Below, piece by piece: positions 4,886-7,564 of a stretch of 7,564 bases of DNA. The notes beneath the pieces are model-generated. The model did no database searches, had not been told where the DNA came from, and worked only from the letters and a program-made list of their open reading frames with translations. Location of the stretch: contig JBOEHG010000066.1 in the NCBI GenBank assembly GCA_050633825.1, forward strand, positions 1 to 7,564, in the 5' to 3' direction. The position numbers and the translations under genes are program-made. The first letter of the stretch is position 1. Each line of letters starts with the position of its first letter. Source of the DNA: CANLBN01 sp050633825 (GTDB lineage Bacteria; Pseudomonadota; Gammaproteobacteria; Pseudomonadales; Cellvibrionaceae).

Positions 4886-5476
4886 CGACGGCATAACACC
4901 CGCCATTCGCGGATCTAACTCAAGGGCCATACGTACTGCACGACCAAAGGCCTTGTATACCGTTTCGATCTGGTGGTGAGCATTATGGCCACGCAAACAA
5001 TCGATATGTAAGGTGACTTGAGCATGATTAACAAAGCCCTGAAAAAACTCCCAGAATAACTCTGTATCAAACTGCCCTACGCGGTCTTGGGTGAAATCGA
5101 CATTCATAACCAAGCCGGGACGACCAGAGAAGTCGATAACCACGCGTGATAAAGCCTCATCTAAAGGAACATAAGCATGGCCATAGCGACGAATGCCTTT
5201 TTTATCACCCACAGCTTCAGCAATTGCTTGTCCGATGGTAATGCCGATATCTTCAACCGTGTGGTGATCATCGATATGGGTATCACCATCACAAACGACT
5301 GTAAGGTCAATAAGACCGTGACGGGCAATTTGATCCATCATATGCTCTAAAAACGGGACACCGGTATTGAAGCTGGATTGGCCTGTGCCATCCAAGTTCA
5401 AATCAACCTGAATTTTGGTTTCCAATGTGTCTCGACGAACACTAGCCGTGCGCTGTATCGCAGTGGCTTGACCCAT
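4868..5476 (-). CDS. hisB: Imidazoleglycerol-phosphate dehydratase
   Basis: HisB dehydrates imidazole glycerol phosphate to imidazole acetol phosphate, the step after IGP synthase. This is the single-function type (202 residues) typical of pseudomonads, without the N-terminal phosphatase domain of the E. coli enzyme. Seen are the TGVPFLEHMMDQIARHG motif (38-54), the metal-binding HIDDHHTVEDIG (67-78) and HNAHHQIETVYKAFGRA (164-180) motifs, YVPLDEALSRVVIDFSGRP (102-120), and the C-terminal MPSTKG. The ATG at 5474-5476 is chosen because GGAG (5483-5486) lies 6 nt upstream and the length then fits the family. The frame stays open 64 more codons upstream, but that part has no family match. It is the first gene of a minus-strand hisB-hisH-hisA run. 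Confidence 0.96.
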   Translation of the reverse strand: MGQATAIQRTASVRRDTLETKIQVDLNLDGTGQSSFNTGVPFLEHMMDQIARHGLIDLTVVCDGDTHIDDHHTVEDIGITIGQAIAEAVGDKKGIRRYGHAYVPLDEALSRVVIDFSGRPGLVMNVDFTQDRVGQFDTELFWEFFQGFVNHAQVTLHIDCLRGHNAHHQIETVYKAFGRAVRMALELDPRMAGVMPSTKGVL

Positions 5477-5482
5477 AGTTTT

Positions 5483-5486
5483 CTCC
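5483..5486 (-). promoter_or_regulatory. hisB ribosome binding site (decides the start)
   Basis: GGAG in minus orientation lies 6 nt before the ATG at 5474-5476. It supports the 202-residue HisB over the longer open frame that continues upstream. Confidence 0.8.
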
Positions 5487-5697
5487 GATAGATATTCCAA
5501 CATAAAGAGTAGCTCCCCACCCATAGACAGCGGCAAGCCAACAAAAGAGCGATTATACGTGTTCGCCAGCAATGGTGCTACTGAGCAAGGGCCTATAGCG
5601 CTTTGTTTTAGACCATTATTTAGCAAATATCGGCTCAAAGTTTCAACTGTGTAAAACCTTAATAGCAAGCGAACTCTTCAGCAGCAACTTTGTCTAT

Positions 5698-5707
5698 GCC
5701 TATAGGC
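5698..5707. repeat. 10-bp perfect palindrome GCCTATAGGC
   Basis: This is a perfect inverted repeat in the hisB/asmA intergenic region. The half-site GCCTATAG also occurs at 5591-5598, and ACCTATAG at 5733-5740, so it may be a regulator site or chance in AT-rich DNA. Confidence 0.35.
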
Positions 5708-5723
5708 TGTTAGAGTTGGTTGC

Positions 5724-5790
5724 TATACATTTACCTATAGCCACACATTTATTTATAGCCACTATATATAGTGATTACAGCCACATTCAT
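5724..5790. repeat. Degenerate short tandem repeat around TATAGCCAC
   Basis: TATAGCCAC occurs at 5736-5744 and 5754-5762, and TACAGCCAC at 5776-5784, with related CATTTA/CATTCATT segments between them. The spacing is 18 and 22 bp. This suggests decayed tandem duplication or a cluster of binding sites upstream of asmA. Confidence 0.5.
5760..5773. repeat. 14-bp perfect palindrome CACTATATATAGTG
   Basis: This is a perfect inverted repeat 42 bp before the asmA start, between the second and third TATAGCCAC copies. Its size and position suit a dimeric repressor operator. The regulator is unknown. Confidence 0.4.
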
Positions 5791-5814
5791 TACTCAAGAC
5801 GATAATTAAGCATT

Positions 5815-7564
5815 ATGCCCAAAGTACTCAAAGCCCTGATTTACAGTATTGCTACCCTTATTCTTTTGTTAGCAATTGCCATTATCGCCTTACCCTATTT
5901 CATTGATACCGACAGTTTTCGGCAAAAAATTAGCGATCAGGTGAAACAAAAGACCGGGCAAACCCTTGTGATTGATGGGGAATTACGCTTTTCTGTTTTT
6001 CCGTGGCTGGGCATACGTACTGGCAGCCTATCCCTTCTCCAACCTGAAGGCCTGAGTGATAGCGAACAAGATAAAACCCTACTCAACATCACCGAAGCCG
6101 ATATCAAAGTAAAGTTATTCCCTTTGCTTAAAAAAGAAATCGAAATCGATACGATTTTATTACGCCAGCCACAACTGACTTATATCGTCGCCAAAGATGG
6201 GCGAAGCAGTTTTGATGGCTTTACCCAAGATTCAACGCTTTCGACACCCAATATCTCTTCATTACCCCCGTCATCACTTCCTTCAAACAGCCCTTCAAAT
6301 AATGCAGCAGCTGCAGCATCGATTATTATTGCTGGGGTATCGGTCACGGATGGGCGTATTATTTATGTTAATCAACAAACAGGCGAACGCCACAAACTTA
6401 ATGACTTTGCCTTAACAACAGGCAATTTATTATCTGACAATGCAGCACCTGTTCAATTATCGGCTAAAGTCAGCCTGCATCAATTTGATCCGGTGGATAT
6501 CACCTTAACAACGGAAGCATTGATCGACAAAGAAAGTACAGCCGTCACTGCCGATAATATTGCTATTAGTGCAAAGCAAGCCGCCACAGGCCATCAAGTT
6601 AATGGCAACATTCATGGGCTGCAATTTAATCAACAGGCACAATTATTTACACTCAATGGTGTTAAGTTAAAAAGTAATATTCATAACTTAGCGCCCACAC
6701 TGGCTATCCCTGCACTAAGTATCGACTTAGGTCAGTACAAAACGTCTCCAATCGATTTTACCTTGATAGAAGATGCCTTGGGCTTAAACATAAAAGGTAA
6801 AGTGCTATTAAAAGACTGGCAAGATCGACTTATGGTACGCGGTAAAATTACGACCGAAACCTTTAGCCCAAAAAAATTATTACAGCATTTTGCTATTGAT
6901 TATAAAGCTATTGATGACTCAGTATTAAACAGTATGAAAATAACAACACAATTAAGCGCTGGTTTAAATGGTGCAGGCTTAAAGCATATTGAAATTTTAT
7001 TGGATAAAAGCCAATTATTGGGGGATATTTCTATTATTGGCTTTAATAAACCACATTATCGTTTTGATCTCAACCTTGATAAGGTCAATCTCGATCATTA
7101 CCTTCCTGCACCCGATAAAAATAATACTTCGAAGAAAACCACTCAAGCAAAAGAGTCGAGCCCTAAAATTGCCTTTGCAGCACCCATTGGCTTATTTAAA
7201 TTAATTAAAGCAAATGGAACACTTAGGGTGAATCAATTACAAGCCAATGGCGCCAAACTAACCAACTTTGTGACCGGGATTGTATCAACCAATAATACTG
7301 TCACTATCTCACCTAAAGCCAAGTTATATGAAGGATTTTTAGATAGTAAAATAGTGTTTAATGCAGAGAAAAACAAATCTACCCTTACCATCAAAAAATC
7401 ATTAAGCAATATCCTATTAGAGCCTTTATTAAAAGATACAAATATTACTGATCAACTCTCTGGCAGAGGGAATATTACAGCAGATATAGTGATTACTGAG
7501 AAAGATAAAACACAAAGTAATAAAGGTGTTATTAATGTATTAGTCAATGACGGCGCGCTAAAAG
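5815..7564 (+). CDS. asmA: AsmA family protein (partial, cut by window end)
   Basis: AsmA-like proteins are inner-membrane-anchored, largely periplasmic proteins linked to outer-membrane assembly and, in newer work, to bridge-like lipid transport between membranes. Here 583 codons are open to the window edge. An N-terminal membrane anchor covers about residues 7-29, followed by PYFIDTDSFRQKISDQVKQKTGQTLVIDGELRFSVFPWLGI, the typical AsmA opening. A low-complexity Ser/Pro/Asn/Ala linker lies at about 139-168 and a second Lys/Thr/Ser-rich linker at about 433-449, before a conserved-looking block (LIKANGTLRVNQLQANGAKL) typical of the AsmA C-terminal domain. The last part (LSGRGNITADI) suggests most of the protein is seen and roughly 100-200 residues remain. 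The ATG at 5815 fits the family; its Shine-Dalgarno is weak. It is divergent from hisB. The symbol is by family only; paralogues exist. Confidence 0.88.
   Translation, partial: MPKVLKALIYSIATLILLLAIAIIALPYFIDTDSFRQKISDQVKQKTGQTLVIDGELRFSVFPWLGIRTGSLSLLQPEGLSDSEQDKTLLNITEADIKVKLFPLLKKEIEIDTILLRQPQLTYIVAKDGRSSFDGFTQDSTLSTPNISSLPPSSLPSNSPSNNAAAAASIIIAGVSVTDGRIIYVNQQTGERHKLNDFALTTGNLLSDNAAPVQLSAKVSLHQFDPVDITLTTEALIDKESTAVTADNIAISAKQAATGHQVNGNIHGLQFNQQAQLFTLNGVKLKSNIHNLAPTLAIPALSIDLGQYKTSPIDFTLIEDALGLNIKGKVLLKDWQDRLMVRGKITTETFSPKKLLQHFAIDYKAIDDSVLNSMKITTQLSAGLNGAGLKHIEILLDKSQLLGDISIIGFNKPHYRFDLNLDKVNLDHYLPAPDKNNTSKKTTQAKESSPKIAFAAPIGLFKLIKANGTLRVNQLQANGAKLTNFVTGIVSTNNTVTISPKAKLYEGFLDSKIVFNAEKNKSTLTIKKSLSNILLEPLLKDTNITDQLSGRGNITADIVITEKDKTQSNKGVINVLVNDGALK

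Larger units (their letters stand above)
5477..5814. promoter_or_regulatory. Divergent promoter region between hisB and asmA
   Basis: This 338-bp stretch has no gene I accept. For hisB (minus) there are three weak promoter candidates. A perfect TATAAT at 5552-5557 lies about 75 bp before the start but has a poor -35. TTGAAA (5641-5646) with an extended TGC-TAAATA (5617-5622) has an 18-bp spacer. TTGCTG (5682-5687) with TGC-TATTAA (5659-5664) has a 17-bp spacer. For asmA (plus) no convincing promoter is seen. The asmA-proximal part holds short repeats and two perfect palindromes, listed separately. Confidence 0.5.

Noticed and set aside
5477..5668. 64-codon in-frame extension upstream of hisB
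   Set aside because: It would start at TTG without a ribosome binding site, has no HisB family match, and GGAG sits 6 nt before the family-consistent ATG at 5474-5476.
1..7564. CRISPR array, tRNA, rRNA or insertion sequence
   Set aside because: No regularly spaced repeats, no tRNA-like cloverleaf spotted by eye, and no transposase or terminal repeats found.

Overview
The window looks like chromosomal DNA of a gammaproteobacterium, probably a marine or Pseudomonas/Cellvibrio-like lineage. HisB, HisH and HisA read as gammaproteobacterial proteins, and asmA sits divergently beside hisB as I recall it doing in pseudomonads. The integrase reads close to IntI2 of Tn7 and to marine chromosomal integron integrases. 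These family comparisons are from memory; no search was run.

Left part (1-2121) is the working end of an integron. intI (1162-2121, +) has a good ribosome binding site, a 17-bp-spaced promoter and a near-perfect LexA box (1126-1141) over the -10, which predicts SOS control. About 300 bp of leader separates it from the attI junction (849-855). Two complete cassettes then run leftward on the minus strand. Cassette 1 (397-854) encodes an unrecognised acidic protein. Cassette 2 (20-396) encodes an unrecognised small membrane protein with two helices. A third cassette begins at 19 and leaves the window after a clear AAGGAG. The two attC sites (391-504 and 14-73) share the same 7-bp cores but differ in length and interior.

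Middle part (2147-3324, minus) has two chromosomal genes: a predicted lipoprotein with repeated GYxxG motifs and a coiled coil (DUF2799-like), and a helical protein of unknown function that follows hisA by 36 bp.

Right part is a histidine biosynthesis cluster on the minus strand, hisB-hisH-hisA (5476 down to 3361). It encodes imidazoleglycerol-phosphate dehydratase, the glutaminase subunit of IGP synthase, and the ProFAR isomerase. hisF, the usual next gene and the HisH partner, is not in the window. Hairpins overlap the stop codons of both hisB and hisH, and the hisB one has the form of an intrinsic terminator. A 338-bp divergent promoter region with short repeats and two palindromes separates hisB from an AsmA-family gene (5815 onward, +), which is cut by the window end after 583 codons.

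The most notable material is the integron end: SOS-controlled integrase, uncharacterised cassettes whose first in-frame ATG lies inside the recombination core, and a leader with a duplicated SD-plus-ATG module.
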